Assembly (NCBI GenBank): GCA_964036275.1
Contig: OZ038433.1
Location: 28,503,485 to 28,567,484, forward strand
DNA: 64,000 bases
Direction: 5' to 3'
Origin: Litoditis marina
Taxonomy: Eukaryota > Nematoda > Chromadorea > Rhabditida > Rhabditidae
Shown here: positions 1 through 12,594 of the stretch, in pieces
Numbering within the stretch: position 1 is the stretch's first letter
Layout: every line of letters begins with the position of its first letter
Translations under genes and position numbers: made by a program
Notes under the pieces: generated by a model
Databases searched by the model: none
Seen by the model: only the letters and a program-made list of their open reading frames with translations
Told to the model about the DNA's origin: nothing

Positions 1-1110
1 ACTTCTCCCTAACATATAACGGGAAACTTCTCCCTAACATAGAACGCGAAATTTCTTCTTACCATAGAGCGTGAAATTTCTTCCTAACATAGAGCGCGGA
101 ATTTCTTCCTTACCATAGAGCGCGAAACTTCTCCCTAACATATAGCGCGAAACTTCTCCTTAAGAGCGCGAAACTTCTCCCTAACATAGAACGCGAAATT
201 TCTTCTTACCATAGAGCGTGAAATTTCTTCCTTACCATAGAGCGCGAAACTTCTCCCTAACATATAACGGGAAACTTCTCCCTAACATAGAACGCGAAAT
301 TTCTTCTTACCATAGAGCGTGAAATTTCTTCCTAACATAGAGCGCGGAATTTCTTCCTTACCATAGAGCGCGAAACGTCTCCCTAACATATAGCGCGAAA
401 CTTCTCCTTAAGAGCGCGAAACGTCTCCCTAACATAGAACGCGAAATTTCTTCTTACCATAGAGCGTGAATGTTCTTCCTAACATAGAGCGCGGAATTTC
501 TTCTTTACCATAGAGCGCGAAACTTCTCCCTAACATATAGCGCGAAACTTCTCCTTAAGAGCGCGAAACTTCTCCCTAACATATAGCGCGAAACTTCTCC
601 TTGAGAGCGCGAAACTTCTCACTAACGTAGAGCGCGAAACTTCTCCCTGACATATAACGCGAAACTTCTCCCTAACATAGAACGCGAAATTTCTTCTTAC
701 CTTACAGCGTGAAATTTCTTCCTAACATAGAGCGCGAAACTTCTCCCTAACATAGAGCGCGGAATTTCTTCCTTACCATAGAGCGCGAAACTTCTCCCTA
801 ACATATAGCGCGAAACTTCTCCTTAAGAGCGCGAAACTTCTCCCTAACATATAGCGCGAAACTTCTCTATAAGAGCGCGAAACTTCTCACTAACATAGAG
901 CGCGAAACTTCTCCCTAACATAGAGCGCGGAATTTCTTCCTTACCATAGAGCGCGAAACTTCTCCCTGACATAGGGTGCGGGAGCTCCTCTTAACGTAGA
1001 GCGCGGGACTTCTCCCGAATATTGTTCGCGGGAGTTCCCGGGAACTTATGGCGTGGAAGTTCCCCCTAACTTAGGGCGCAGGAGTTTCTCTTAACATAGA
1101 GGCAAAGGTT
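1..1110. repeat. 25-bp minisatellite array
   Basis: About 45 head-to-tail copies of a roughly 25-bp unit based on GCGCGAAACTTCTCCCTAACA plus TAGA or TATA. A shorter 21-bp variant ends in CTCCTTAAGA, and there are TTTCTTCCT variants. The variants recur in the same order (for example around 1-180 and 240-420), so longer blocks of several units have also been duplicated. Units decay after about 960. The array starts before the window, so its full length is unknown. It is not telomeric: no TTAGGC units are present. Confidence 0.95.
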
Positions 1111-2084
1111 CTATCTACTATACGCTACGGTTTTCTCAAAAAAAATATGATCCACCCTTCCCACACTACTGCCAATGAGAAATGAAAAGCGTAAAGCTCA
1201 CGTTCGCTCACGGCTTTTCTCAGTTTTCAACAAAAAGTGCATTTGCTTCATTTACTTCTCTCTTTTTCGACTAAAAGTGCACGATTTAAGTTTCAGACAT
1301 ACATACATACCAAGCAGGCGAATTATAGAAAGGGATATTGTGATCTATTGTATGTGATGTGTGAATGAGTTTCATATTTGATTATCATATCTTAATTTCC
1401 GTCATGATGGTTTAGCTTTCGATTCTTTTCGTTTGTGGACTTCTTCTCTCAATAGTCGAAAATCTATGCCCAACTTGTCTACACACCTTACTAACCATAA
1501 TTCATTGTGCTATTCTTTTTACATTCCTCTGATTCCCATCTCTTTCGTGCAATTTTGCTGTCAAGTTCAAAAAGTCGTGAGAGTGAACATTTCTTACTGG
1601 TCATTAGATCGCGAGAGTTTCTGGTCGTGCACTGCAGCGTGCTCGGAGGCCGGATTAAATATACTCGACCGGATTTCTATCCACGGAGACATGTTCTCAT
1701 GTCTGCGATCGAAGGCCAGTCTTTTTGGAGTTCAAACTCTCTAGCGCAAACGAACTTTCTATTCCAGACGCACGAGCTCCTTGTCTTTCTTTCTTTTCAT
1801 CTTTCTCTTTCTTCTCTTCTACCAATTCCTCCATCTCAAACTACTAACATGGGCATTTCATCAATTAAAGTCCACTCGATAGGTATCGAACTAAACAGTT
1901 TGTCTTTTCGTGATTCTGTCGTAGAATACTTGCTAGTTTTCTTTTTCGTAGTTTGACCATGGCACCTGAGCAGTCTGAGATTCATTATTTCTTTTCTTCC
2001 AGCATTTGCATTCAGACTTTGTAAAGTTTATTTTCCGCTGTCTACCATTTTTCATTTCTTTCAACTGTGGTTATTCAAAGAGCT
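1111..2084. other. Intergenic, no supported gene
   Basis: AT-rich sequence. Open frames here are short, lack family features and have no convincing splice partners. I see no gene in this stretch. Confidence 0.6.
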
Positions 2085-2137
2085 TAGTCTATGTTCCGTT
2101 GTTACACTTCTGTGTAATAAATATTCAATTCAATTCA
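2085..2137 (+). repeat. Retroposon-like 3' tail ending in (AATTC)n
   Basis: A segment with CCGTTGTTACACTTCTGTG, an AATAAA-like motif and then AATTCAATTCAAT repeats. The same arrangement occurs in reverse orientation at 3190-3245. A shared sequence ending in a short tandem tail is typical of a non-LTR retroposon or SINE 3' end. The 5' limit of the copy cannot be placed. Confidence 0.5.
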
Positions 2138-2488
2138 ACAGTATCACTATGCCTTTCACTTTTCATAGAAAAAAGCGTGTTGAAGGTCGCAAGCAGTTCT
2201 TCTCTCTCCCTTCAAGAAGTTACTCGCATGTCACTGAATCAATGATATTAGAGCATTCGATAGTCCACCATGAAGTCTTATATGAAGGAAAGGGATCAAG
2301 AACAACTCAGAAGATCTGTGACATGTATGAGGATCACCGCTCCGTAACGAAGCGACGTGAATGAATAAATATGAAATATGAAATATGAAGCAAGTGGTTT
2401 AACTGAAATTTAAATGTTTACAACGATAAAATACTGTGAAAGTATACCATCCGTTACATTTTGAAAAAACTGCGTGATTTACCATTCA

Positions 2489-2722
2489 TTATAGTTCCGG
2501 CCATTCCCACTGAGACTTGGCAGCGTGCCAATTAATATTCCAGGCAATTTTTCACCACTTTGCAGTTTTTCAAGAAACAAATCTCTGTTAGCGGCTGTTC
2601 AGTTTCATGAGAACACGTAAACAGAAACTGTCTTCAGAATACTCATGTTTTCTCTAAGAAACCGGCATCCAAAAATCTTGGCACGATGCCAAGGGGTCTC
2701 GGTGGGAATGGAAGAGACTATA
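2489..2722. mobile_element. Palindromic MITE, TATAGTTC/GGCAGCGTGCC family (copy 1)
   Basis: The left end reads TATAGTTCCGGCCATTCCC and the right end is its approximate reverse complement (GGGAATGGAAGAGACTATA). Both ends carry a short internal palindrome of the type TTGGCAGCGTGCCAA. There is no coding capacity. Related copies lie at 5965-6196 and 12018-12255, with half copies near 22510, 52980 and 57370. Confidence 0.75.
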
Positions 2723-3189
2723 CTTGGACAACCATTTCTCTCTTGTTAGTGACTGTCCATTATCATCTCGAGGAGTTCGTTCGCTGTTCTCCGAAGTGTG
2801 AAGATTGCTACTACACCAGTAATCATCATTAGTGTCATGTGCGCTCCGTATGTAATGGTGAGCTTATAATTATTCGATAAGACGGTGTCATGGTGATTAT
2901 AGACTCAATTTAAGATGAAACTGGATCCATTGTCACGTTTTTCTCGTTTCAGCTGCTCGAAGAACAAGTTTTGTTCAAAGCCTACCAGAAAATCCTAGCT
3001 CAAACAACACAGCTAGGCCAAGTCTATGTTTAATCTGGATTTTCGTTAACATAACTGCATTTGGTAACCATTGTTTTAGGTAACTCGAGTAGGTTACGTT
3101 GAAGGAACCTGAACCGAATTTTTACTGGCGGTAAAATTCAAATTTTGCGTCGGACTGAAGGGTAGTCTTTCATGTTAGCTTACTCAGGG

Positions 3190-3245
3190 AATTGAATTGA
3201 ATTGAATTGATTTATACACATATTTGTGCAACGGAACAAATACAT
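3190..3245 (-). repeat. Retroposon-like tail, reverse orientation
   Basis: GAATTGAATTGAATTGAATT followed by sequence that, read on the minus strand, matches the 2085-2137 tail (CCGTTG, then ACAAATATGTGTATAAAT, then AATTC repeats). It probably marks the 3' end of a second, inverted copy of the same element. Confidence 0.5.
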
Positions 3246-3318
3246 CACAAGTACTTTCCAGAGACATAGAAAAGAGAGAAGTAAAAGAAAAGATATGCAG
3301 AGAATGACTCAACAGTAA

Positions 3319-3683
3319 TTAGTAAAAAGTGGGGGAACCAACAAATGTGTGAGTTGTGTTTAGTTTGCCCTCGATATCAGCAGAAAGTGAACGAATTGCT
3401 GTGATACTGTAGCAGAAGTATTCTGCAAAAATAGAACAATACCAATGTTGCTCAATGGTTCACAAAGCCCGCATAACATTTCAAAAATCGCCGAAGCGTA
3501 TTTCATGTGTACTTCAATGACATGCGTGCGTTGTGAAACCACTGTGCAACATTGGTATTGTTCTATTTTTGCAGAATACTACTGCTACAGCATCACAGCA
3601 ATTCGTATCGTTCACTTTTTGCTGATATAGAGGTCAAACCAAAGACAACTCACACATTTGTTGGTTCCCCCACTTTTTACTAA
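3319..3683. repeat. Terminal palindromic module (MITE family A, copy 1)
   Basis: Starts TTAGTAAAAAGTGGGGGAAC and ends with the complement. Each half contains a block with GCTGTGATACTGTAGCAG followed by a GCAAAAATAGAACAATAC segment. Family A is also at 10271-10639 and, more diverged, at 22778-23107, so it can exist outside the foldback element. Confidence 0.8.
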
Positions 3684-4139
3684 TTGTTCTCTTTTTGCTA
3701 GTTGTACTCTTACAACTATCCATGGCACGAGAAGAAGAATAATGGCGCTAATTGGCGCAAGCGACTGACGCCACTGATAAATTTGAAATTGTCGAGTGAC
3801 TAACGTAGTTGTATTGTGATCATCATCCAAATGACAAAATTAATATCTTATGTTGACAATTTCTCGTTCCTGCGTTCTGGCGCAATTTGGCGGCAACGCT
3901 TGGCGCCAACGCGAAATGTTCAGTTTCTGACAGATCAATTTACTTAACCATGTGATCACTATTACCTGTATCACTTCAAACGATTCCGCTGACAGTGATA
4001 TGTCTTGGAGTTTTGGCGCCATTTGGCGCCTGGTCCGCGCGCTAAATAAAAAGTTATAGTTCCGTATGAGAAAATAGACTTTTTACACCAAACTGTTCAG
4101 GTTCTATCAGTTTGAGACATCTTAATTGCCTACAACTAA

Positions 4140-4505
4140 TGTTTTGCCGTTTTTGGGGCCTATTGGCACCCGCGCCAGGCGCCACTTATGAGCTATACAT
4201 CTCATAATTGGCGCGAAGCGCTAACTTTTGCGTTTAAATTTATGTTCCGAACTTCAGCTAAATCGGTTCAGTAGTTTCTCCAATAGTCATTTTTCGCGCC
4301 TATTGGCGCCCGCGCCCGGCGCCAATGATGAGCTATACATCTCATATTTGGCGCGACGGGATGAATTTTGTATTAGAACTCATTTTCCAAATTTCAGCTG
4401 AATCGGTTCGATTGTTTTTCCAATAGTCGTTTTTGGCGCCTATTGGCGCCCGCGCCCGGCGCCAATGAGGAGCTATACATCTCATATTCGGCGCGCCGGG
4501 CCAAC
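4140..4505. repeat. GGCGCC-rich subrepeats, left arm
   Basis: Three tandem units of about 145 bp. Each has TATTGGCGCCCGCGCC, then GGCGCCAATGAGGAGCTATA or a variant, then an AATCGGTTCAGTAGTTTCTCC segment. The right arm at 9100-9350 has inverted counterparts. The GC-rich cores stand out against an AT-rich background. Confidence 0.8.
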
Positions 4506-4840
4506 TTCTGACTTAGAACTATTATTTCAAATTTCAGCCTAATCGGTTCAGTAGTTTCTCCAATACTATGCGGACAGAATTCCGTGAGGGAGGAGGGAGG
4601 AGGGACGAGGGAGGAGGGACGAATTACGGCGGAACTTTTCAACAACGACACGAAACCATAACTCAGGCGAAAATAATTCGATTTGGCTGAAATTTCCACA
4701 CAATGTTCAATTTGTGATTCTCTAACGTTCTCTTTTCTTGGTTTTCAAAAAAAGATTATATTTGAAGCTTTTTGTTAATTAAAAGGAAAAAACGAGTCCG
4801 CAATGGCCAAACCAAAGACAACTCACGCAGATACCGCGCG

Positions 4841-7800
4841 ATAAGAGAGACTTTGGCCGTGAGATCAAAGTACATAGTCTAGACACAACAAGGGAAATAG
4901 GCATGAAAACACGTGAATAGATCGATTTATAGAATCAGAACATTACTTTGGAAGGTGAAGACGGAACTTATACATTTCAAAATACTTCTCAGAAATGAGT
5001 GGCTGGTCTATTGGATGTAAACCGAGAAAAATATCGTACATTTCATAAACAGGACGGTGGCTTTCATGAAGGGCTCAAATTCTCGGGAAATGGAGTTACC
5101 AAAAAAAAATCATGTTACCAAAAAAACTGGTTAGATATAGTACTAACCCCATAATTGTTTATTTTGTTTAGTAAGAAACCCATAGTTGGGCGAATCTACA
5201 CATATCTGATGTTTTTCGTATCACCCGATAGCAAAATCGTTAGTTTTTCAGAATCTGTAGTTTTAACTTCTTTCATTCTTATTGACTCAAACTATTCATT
5301 GTGGAATACTTATTCATTCCACTATTTAGATGAACTTCACAAACAACTGTATTGGCGAGTTTCCAGAGAATAATCATTCTGCGGCATTTATGGTCCATTT
5401 GACAATTGTGCCTGAGTCGCAATCATGCTCAACATAAGAATGATCTATTTCATCATTCGATATAATCGCCCTTTGAATAAATTTCACTATCTGGCCATTT
5501 TTCAATCATATGAGAATCTGGGTTGCGCAATTGATGTTCTAGCATTTGTGAGTTGAATCCAGTGAATGAATTCAAAATATGTTTAGAACAAAATAGGCTT
5601 CATAGTAGTGCACTCAATCATGCATTTAAAAATGTAAACATAAAACTGTCATCACATTTCCAAAACTTTGCTGACTGTGAGACCAATTGAAGACGAAACA
5701 CTAGCTAAGTAATCATCCTACACAAAGTATTACGTGAACAGAAAGTATAGGTGACACCATTTTTCTAGGATAAATACTAAACCCATATTCAGGGTGGTTT
5801 TTCAAGCTTTATCTGACTTGGAAAAACTTTATTACAGATTTTTGTCTTCGATTCAGCTGCAGAACTAATGAAGCGAATCATTTTCGAACTGATGGCTGTT
5901 CTTGCTTTGACGAGTGCACTGTGGAGTCATGCTCTAACTAGGTTGTTCACATTTCAAGTTTCTAGTATAGTTCGTTTCATTTGCACTGAAACTCACTGGC
6001 ATCGTGCCAAGGTATTCGGGCGACTATTTCTCAGAGCAAATATATCTATTCGAAATACTGTTTTTTTCCTTTCCGTGTTTTATGGAACTGCACAACTGTT
6101 AACAAAGATTTGCAGTTCTTTGAAAAACTCCAATGTGGTTGAAAATAGCTTGAAATAATCATTGGCACCCAGCCAATGAGAATGACCGGAACTACATTGG
6201 CCTGGTTACTTGAGATCTGCGTGAAGAACGTCCTGAGCTTTCCGTATGCTCTACAAGACTTGTTTATGCTTCAGCACCGGGTTATCATATTTGTGAATCT
6301 GCCTACCAAGTTATATACTATAAGTAAATTGAACAGTTACGTGAAGTTAGCATTCTAATGAGGAATCGTGCACTTTGTCATTGCACGTTTTTGAGTTCTG
6401 TTGTGTTTAACATGTTTCACGGTGCAATTGACTAATTGGGTGGTATGTCTTGGTACAAATTTGAACCAATATAACCGTACCTACAGATATGTTGTGAACC
6501 AATTCGATTACTGTTCTAGATAACATGGTTAACTCTAGGATTTTCCAATCGGAAAATAGTTACTCAGTCGTGGGCATATTTCGTTGAACACTGTGGTCAA
6601 GACCGGAAAGTCAGTCAATCTACCGAAGGCCTCATGATAATTACATACAATGAAAAAAGCAAATTACCAAAATGGCTAGGTTTTTGGACAGTTCGACTTG
6701 GATTATCAACGGTACTGTTTTTCATTCTTCCACGTTTCCAGAGAATCGTGGAACAAACGTATCACACTTCTTGTTGTGATCTCTATCCTTTATAGAATAT
6801 CATTCAAGATATTTTCGCTTCACAAAGTAGGTATTTATACTACCAAAGAAATAACTAATGCTAACAGAGATAGAGATCCAATGAACATCAATGTTTCATA
6901 ATTCTGTGAAGAGAAAGAAACTATGGCATTTCTTCGAGAAGTTTGTTGTTTCAAGTCAATTGGGAAACTGTTTTTCTATGGGATTACCAAAAGATTGTAG
7001 AACGAGGACGATTCAAGTTAGGGTGATCCTTCGTCTTTAAATAAGAGTTTTTGTTGCCATACCACCAGTAACCGTTTCATTCTTGACCTAATTAATGTGT
7101 TCTGCTTGATCCAAATCATTCTGAGTTTGTGAAACATGTGCAAGTCAATTGCAGAGTCACGTGAAACATGTTTAGCACGGCAGAATCTAGAAACGTGCCA
7201 CTACACAGTGCGTGATGCCTCATCAGTATGTTAACTGTACGTGACTATTCAATTTATTTCTAGCATAGTGTTCAAGGCCTAATGTCCTAATGTTATTTTC
7301 AGACCCTTATGCCTATAATAAATTTCACTTATTCTCTTTTCTGTACTTCCTTACTCTTTATGCATTGTATACTATTTCATCTACAATTGGAAACTACAGC
7401 TCGTGGGACGAATTCTGGATTTTTTAATTGCGTGCGAGATGCCGCACAGTCTCACTAATTGCGTCCGAGCAGCCGCGCCAAAATATTTTATTGTCCCAGG
7501 CGCCTCACACTCTTTATAATTGCGTGCGAGATGCCGCACCCCCACTTTAAGTCGTCCCAGCCGCAATATAGCAACAGGAGAGGTTGTACCCGAACAAACT
7601 AATTTTCATGCATGCCCACGCAGCAATTGCTTGTCCTAACTAATTTGTGAATTTGGAACTATAGAAAGTAAGATGAGTATATATATTATTATTCATTAAA
7701 GTCATTAACAAAAATTGAACGGAATGAGACAATATATGTCACGTATACCAAGAAACGAGAGTAAAAGCAAGGGTAAAAGTGTAGACGTGAATTAACGTTT

Positions 7801-8787
7801 AAGAAATGTACGGAATGAAAATAGCCTCACTAAGAAAGAGTAATACCTCTAAAATCCTTAACGAAACACGGCCTTACGGCCACAACACAAACTGCTTTTT
7901 TTTATTTGTATGTGTGAAACCTTACCACGGAGAGCCGGATAAACCCTCGGAACGGTGGTTTGCCTAAGCCTAAGCCTTAAATCGAAAGTGAAGTCAACTT
8001 TTATGTTAAATAATTAAACTAAGTAATCATTTGATGAAAAAAGAAAATGATGAACCCAGTTTGTTTGTGTTGTAGATGTAGTGTCAGGTCTTAACGAATA
8101 CACACTCGCACTCCGTATTAGGGAAGAAAATGTGCAAACATCTTGGTTTTCTGAGCGAAATGTGCACCTGGGACGAAATACTGCATAATTCCGAGCTGAG
8201 CGAGAGCGGCGCCTGGGACGATCCCTTATTTGACCCACTTTTGTGGCTGTCTCGCTCCGGTTTGCGAGCTCAGCCTAATTGCGTCCCAAGAGCGTATCTC
8301 CCCTACAATTGTACCCGAATCAACCTCTTACAGTAAAACAAGAAGAGCGAAACAGAAGATGAAAATAACTATTCTGATAAGGGTCAGTAACACTGAATAA
8401 GCTCAACTCCACATAGTCTTTCATCTTTCGTATGTTTTGCCTGTGCGGTTCCAAAAATCAACCAGCGGAAGGAATATGTTGATTTCTGATATCTCACCGA
8501 CCCAACACTTTTTCTAGCAAAATATATAACCGTGAGCGTTTTTAGAGTTTTGCTCTAAGGCCAAGATGATGATTCGATTTTCAAAAGTCGTGTTTCCAGT
8601 TATCTCTACTGATGACTCTGGGAGTTCGAGAATTATGCGTTTTCTCATGGGTTTACTCGACAGGAACATTTCATCTTCAAACTTGTTGGTAAACATTGTG
8701 CTTGTACTGTTTTACCTCGTTCATGAGGTGAGGTTGATTTGTTATTGAAGTGAGTCGAGCACGCCCACGAGAGCGAACAGCCTATAT
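4841..8787. other. Core of the foldback-like element, no recognisable gene
   Basis: AT-rich, with only short open frames. It contains a TATAGTTC-family MITE (5965-6196). It also has copies of a dispersed repeat with AAAGTGCACGATGCC (6330-6395 minus, 7190-7265 plus) that recurs at 55299-55375. GC-rich repeats of the type AATTGCGTGCGAGATGCCGC lie at 7381-7566 and 8160-8300. I find no transposase, helicase or RT motif. Confidence 0.55.
5965..6196. mobile_element. TATAGTTC-family palindromic MITE (copy 2)
   Basis: Left end TATAGTTCGTTTCATTTGC and a CTGGCATCGTGCCAAGG core. The right end is complementary (CATTGGCACCCAGCCAATG, then GACCGGAACTAC). The open frame at 5868-6158 runs through it and is probably fortuitous. 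Confidence 0.6.
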
Positions 8788-9099
8788 CGCGCGGAGCGCG
8801 AAGCGCTCTGCGTGAGTTGTCTTTGGTTTGGCCATTGCGGACACGTTTTTTTCCTTTTAATTACCAAAAATCTTCAAACATCTTTTTTTTGAAAACTAAA
8901 AAGAGAGAACGTTAGAGAATCACGAATTGAACATTGTGTGACAATTTCAGCCAAATCGGATTATTTTCGCCTGAGTTATGGTTTCGTGTCGTTGTTGAAA
9001 AGTTCCGCCGTAATTCGTCCCTCGTCACTCGTCCCTCGTCCCTCCCGGAATTCTGTCCGCATCGTAGTGGAAAAACTACTGAACCAATTTGACTGAAAT

Positions 9100-9350
9100 T
9101 TGGAACATCTATTCTATGACAAAAGTTAGCTCGTCGCGCCAAGTGTGAAATGTATATGTAATCTCTGGCGCCGGGCGCGGGCGCCAATAGGCGCCAAAAA
9201 CCACTATTGGAAAAACTACCGAACCGATTTAGCTGAAATTTGGAACATGAGTTATAATGCAGAAGTTAGCCCGTCGCGCCAAATATGAGCTGAATACATC
9301 TACATTGGCGCCCGGCGCTGGCGCCAATAGGCGCCAAAAACGGCAAAACA
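9100..9350. repeat. GGCGCC-rich subrepeats, right arm
   Basis: Inverted counterpart of 4140-4505: units with GGCGCCAATAGGCGCCAAAAA alternating with CCGAACCGATTTAGCTGAAA. More diverged GGCGCC motifs continue to about 9900. Confidence 0.8.
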
Positions 9351-10270
9351 CTATTTATCATCCACTAAAATGTTGAACACTAATAGAAATTGAATAGTTT
9401 GGTAAAAAGTGTGAAAGTCTTTTTCCAAAACTGAAATTTTTCTTCTGGCGCTCGAACCAGGCGCCAGATGGCGCCAAAACCCAAACTCACGACAGCGTCA
9501 ATGGAATCGTCTGAAATTCGGTACACTAAATAACTATCACATGGCAAGTAAGATGCTCAATCTGAAAATCAAAAAAAGTTCTGTTGGCATTGTGCGCTGG
9601 CGCCAATTGGCGCCAAAGTTGGAAAAATATCAGTTATCGTCTATCAAACTGTTTCAAGTTAACAGATATTGAATATTCCAATGTGAAATATAGATCCACA
9701 AATTCAAAACCGAATTTTATCTTCTGGCTCGGAACAGACGCCAAATGGCGCCAAAACAAAAACACACGAACTGACAATTGAATAGTTTGAATATTGCTCC
9801 ATTCAGTAATTGACACATGTAGTGTGTACTGGTAGCTCAAAAACCTAGAAAATTTCGTTTCGTTCTGGCGCCAGACATGTGTGCCAATTGGCGCTGGAAC
9901 GAAAAACAAGAAAGTTTCAACATGAAGGTTTTTCATGTGGTATCGTAAATAATGGCTATATTGTAAGTGATTTGGTGTCTCTAATTGTAGAATGCTCAAT
10001 GGCGCCAATCCCGTTCGCTTATCGCTGCTAAAAGCGGTGTACATGTCAATCAGAACGTTTAGCGTTTTCGTTCAGTTGTTGATAGTCACAGAGCCAGTAA
10101 CTTAGCGTTAAAAGCGTTATAATAGAGCACCAGCAATTTTATGGTCTGCATTTGGCTTCGTGCACACATAAAACTAAGATTTCCATAATAATATATTGAG
10201 TTCACAAGATCCACTCTGTGAATAGGCAACATAGGAAGTTGTAGGAGTACAACTAGCAAAAATAGAGCAA

Positions 10271-10639
10271 TTAGTAAAAAGTGGGGGAACCAACAAATGT
10301 GTGAGTTGTGTTTGGTTTGACCTCGATATCAGCAAAAAGTGAACGATACGAATTGCTGTGATACTGTAGCAGAAGTATTCTGCAAAAATAGAACAATACA
10401 AATGTTGCACAATGGTTCACAACGCACGCATGTCGTCAAAGCACACATGAAATACCATTCGGCAATTTCTGAAATATCATGCGGGCTTCGTGAACCATTG
10501 TGCAACATTTGTATTGTTCTATTTGTACAGAATACTTCTGCTACAGTATCACAGCAATTCGTATCGTTCACTTTTTGCTGATATCGAGGTCAAACCAAAC
10601 ACAACTCACACATTTGTTGGTTCCACCACTTTTTACTAA
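10271..10639. repeat. Terminal palindromic module (MITE family A, copy 2)
   Basis: Nearly the same as 3319-3683: TTAGTAAAAAGTGGGGGAAC at the left and its complement at the right. It forms the outer end of the right foldback arm. Its two halves are highly similar, which produces mirror-image open frames on both strands (10329-10581). Confidence 0.8.
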
Positions 10640-10764
10640 TTTGTTCTTTAACTCGTTTGCGATGTTTAGTTAGTCAAGTCGTACATCCCGTGTGTTTGGC
10701 ATATTTGGTCTTATTGGCCATGACGAATTGGCGAAATCCTATTGGTCATGACGAATTCTTTATT

Positions 10765-10952
10765 TAACCCGGTGTTTCGTTAACCCTAGCAGATAACCAT
10801 GAACCGGGTTACTTGGTAACCCTTTTGTCAACCACTTGGTTACCCCAAACTTTGCCCTAGACATCGTGAAAGGGGGTTAACAAGGGAATAACAAAAGGAG
10901 GAACCAGGTAACCCGGTTCAGGTTACCTGTTAGGGTTAACAAAATGAAAATA
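10765..10952. mobile_element. Palindromic MITE, GTTAACCC/GGTTACC family (copy 1)
   Basis: Inverted halves made of GTTAACCCTAG, GAACCGGGTTAC and TTGGTAACC motifs. Related to 36341-36546 and 38115-38232, with a more decayed relative in the first intron of the phosphomannomutase gene near 27095-27290. Confidence 0.65.
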
Positions 10953-12017
10953 CCTATTTGTTTTGAATGACCTAAATTAATGTGTCACTACGTCTTTACA
11001 AGAACTGTATTCCAGGCCTTGTTGCTGGTTCTATCAGCCACACCATTTGTCAATGGACTTGTTGCTATGTGGTCTAAATCGACCTACTTGGAAAAAAAGC
11101 CCAACTCTTCAGTCGTTCCGAAATAATCTCAATCTCACTCGGCTCAACAGAGAACATTTTTTCGTTGTGAAAGGTGTGCATTGTTAATTGCAAAATGATC
11201 TGAGGTGAATGATGAATGTAACACTTATATACTTATTGTTCTGAAGTATCTATCTCTGGGTGTGTGCGAAGAAGTTATTGGCCTCAAAGAGCAGAATGAC
11301 GTAGTTAGTAATAATGCAAGTAGCCGATAATTGATCTGTTTATTTTTCATCCGTTGAACAATCTTCGGGAGTTCGTCCGGGAGTTTCCATGATTTTACTT
11401 TTATTCAACTTTTGAATGTGAACTCACGAATGATTTATCAAAATGTCGTGAACTTTCAATGTTGTAGCATAGCAATCGATAGAATCTCATGAGAACTTCG
11501 TGAGATATTGCTTACGAGACGTCTCATGAGGTTTTCGAGGAATCATCGTATTATGGCACCTGTTGTTTTTCTCGTGGGTTCTGGAAGCCCGAGACTAATG
11601 TGTTCGTTTCATTATCAACGCAGAATGTAATTCTGTACCTTACTCATGAAAAAGTTTCTCGTATAGAAACCTAAAAAAAGATTCAATAAAGATATTCACG
11701 AATATTATTCTGACAAACTATTCATAAATTTTTTCCCTATCTAGGGGAACATTTCTCTATTCCAACAATTTTGATATATTATTTATCTGACTACCATTAT
11801 AAACGTAGCTTCGCGATATATCTGTAAAAGCGCTGGCAGCTTAAAATACCGGGGAAGATGCAGGCCTTAAATACTGGTGTCAATTTAGCCTGCATCTCCT
11901 TATGAATTTCAAACAGTACAGGCGACATCTGGCTGACTCCGGTATTTTAAGTTGCGAAATTGGGGAGTCCGGTATTTTAAGTTGCAGCGGTTTTTCAGAG
12001 TATGACTTCGGACAGGT
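10953..12017. other. Intergenic, nothing recognisable
   Basis: AT-rich, short open frames only, with no family motifs on either strand. Confidence 0.55.
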
Positions 12018-12255
12018 CGTATAGTGCTCACATTTCCCAATTGGACTCCTTGGCAGCGTGCCAAAAACTCTGGAAGACTGATTCAATGAAAATATATATT
12101 TTTCAGAAAATTTTCATGAATACGAACTATAACGAGGGGGAAGAACCCTTCACATATATTTCTATTGTTTTGAACTATTTCAACATGTTCAAAAACCGCC
12201 TCGAAATCTCATTGGCAAGCTGCCCAAGTCCAGTTGGAAAATGTGCGAACTATAC
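12018..12255. mobile_element. TATAGTTC-family palindromic MITE (copy 3)
   Basis: Left end GTATAGTGCTCACATTTCCC with CTTGGCAGCGTGCCAA. Right end ATTGGCAAGCTGCCCAAG followed by the complement of the left end. No coding capacity. Confidence 0.65.
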
Positions 12256-12594
12256 AAAAACACTTTTTTTTTAAATTTGTCGCCAATTTCATCAATAAAT
12301 CCGAACGTGATGATGTGAAGAAAGATAGTCCACCGTTAACACTACGTTCAGAAAGTCGAGTACGGAGAAAAATATGGTTTACTTTTCTGAATGTGCACAA
12401 ATCATTTGAAAAGATGATAGATAAACAAGATATTTATCTTTTCACGTCACATCCACATAATACACTCAATGTTGGTTTTGGAATAAGATAATAATTTGAG
12501 TTACTTTCCGACAATAGAAAAAGATTACAGTATCGAAAAAATCGATTGTCAATGGGTCACGATCCGGTGTGACGGTAGAGATAGAGCGCGGAAT

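Larger units (their letters stand above)
3319..10639. mobile_element. 7.3-kb foldback-like element with long inverted arms
   Basis: The left arm (about 3319-4840) and right arm (about 8788-10639) are imperfect inverted copies. Going inward, each arm has (1) a self-palindromic terminal module of about 365 bp, (2) a block rich in GGCGCC, and (3) a roughly 280-bp block that includes GAGGGACGAATTACGGCGGA on the left and its complement on the right. The arms differ in length and have many mismatches, so the copy is old. No transposase is recognisable in the 3.9-kb core. This is the architecture of a foldback element or a composite of MITEs. Which of the two it is cannot be decided from one copy. 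Confidence 0.7.

Noticed and set aside
1..1110. Telomeric or subtelomeric repeat
   Set aside because: No TTAGGC units, and the 25-bp unit has no telomere-like G-rich strand.
5868..6158. 96-codon frame with a hydrophobic start
   Set aside because: Runs through the palindromic MITE at 5965-6196. The apparent signal peptide is AT-rich chance sequence.
9634..10044. 136-codon minus frame in the right foldback arm
   Set aside because: Lies in repeat sequence with GGCGCC units, no family features and no splice context.
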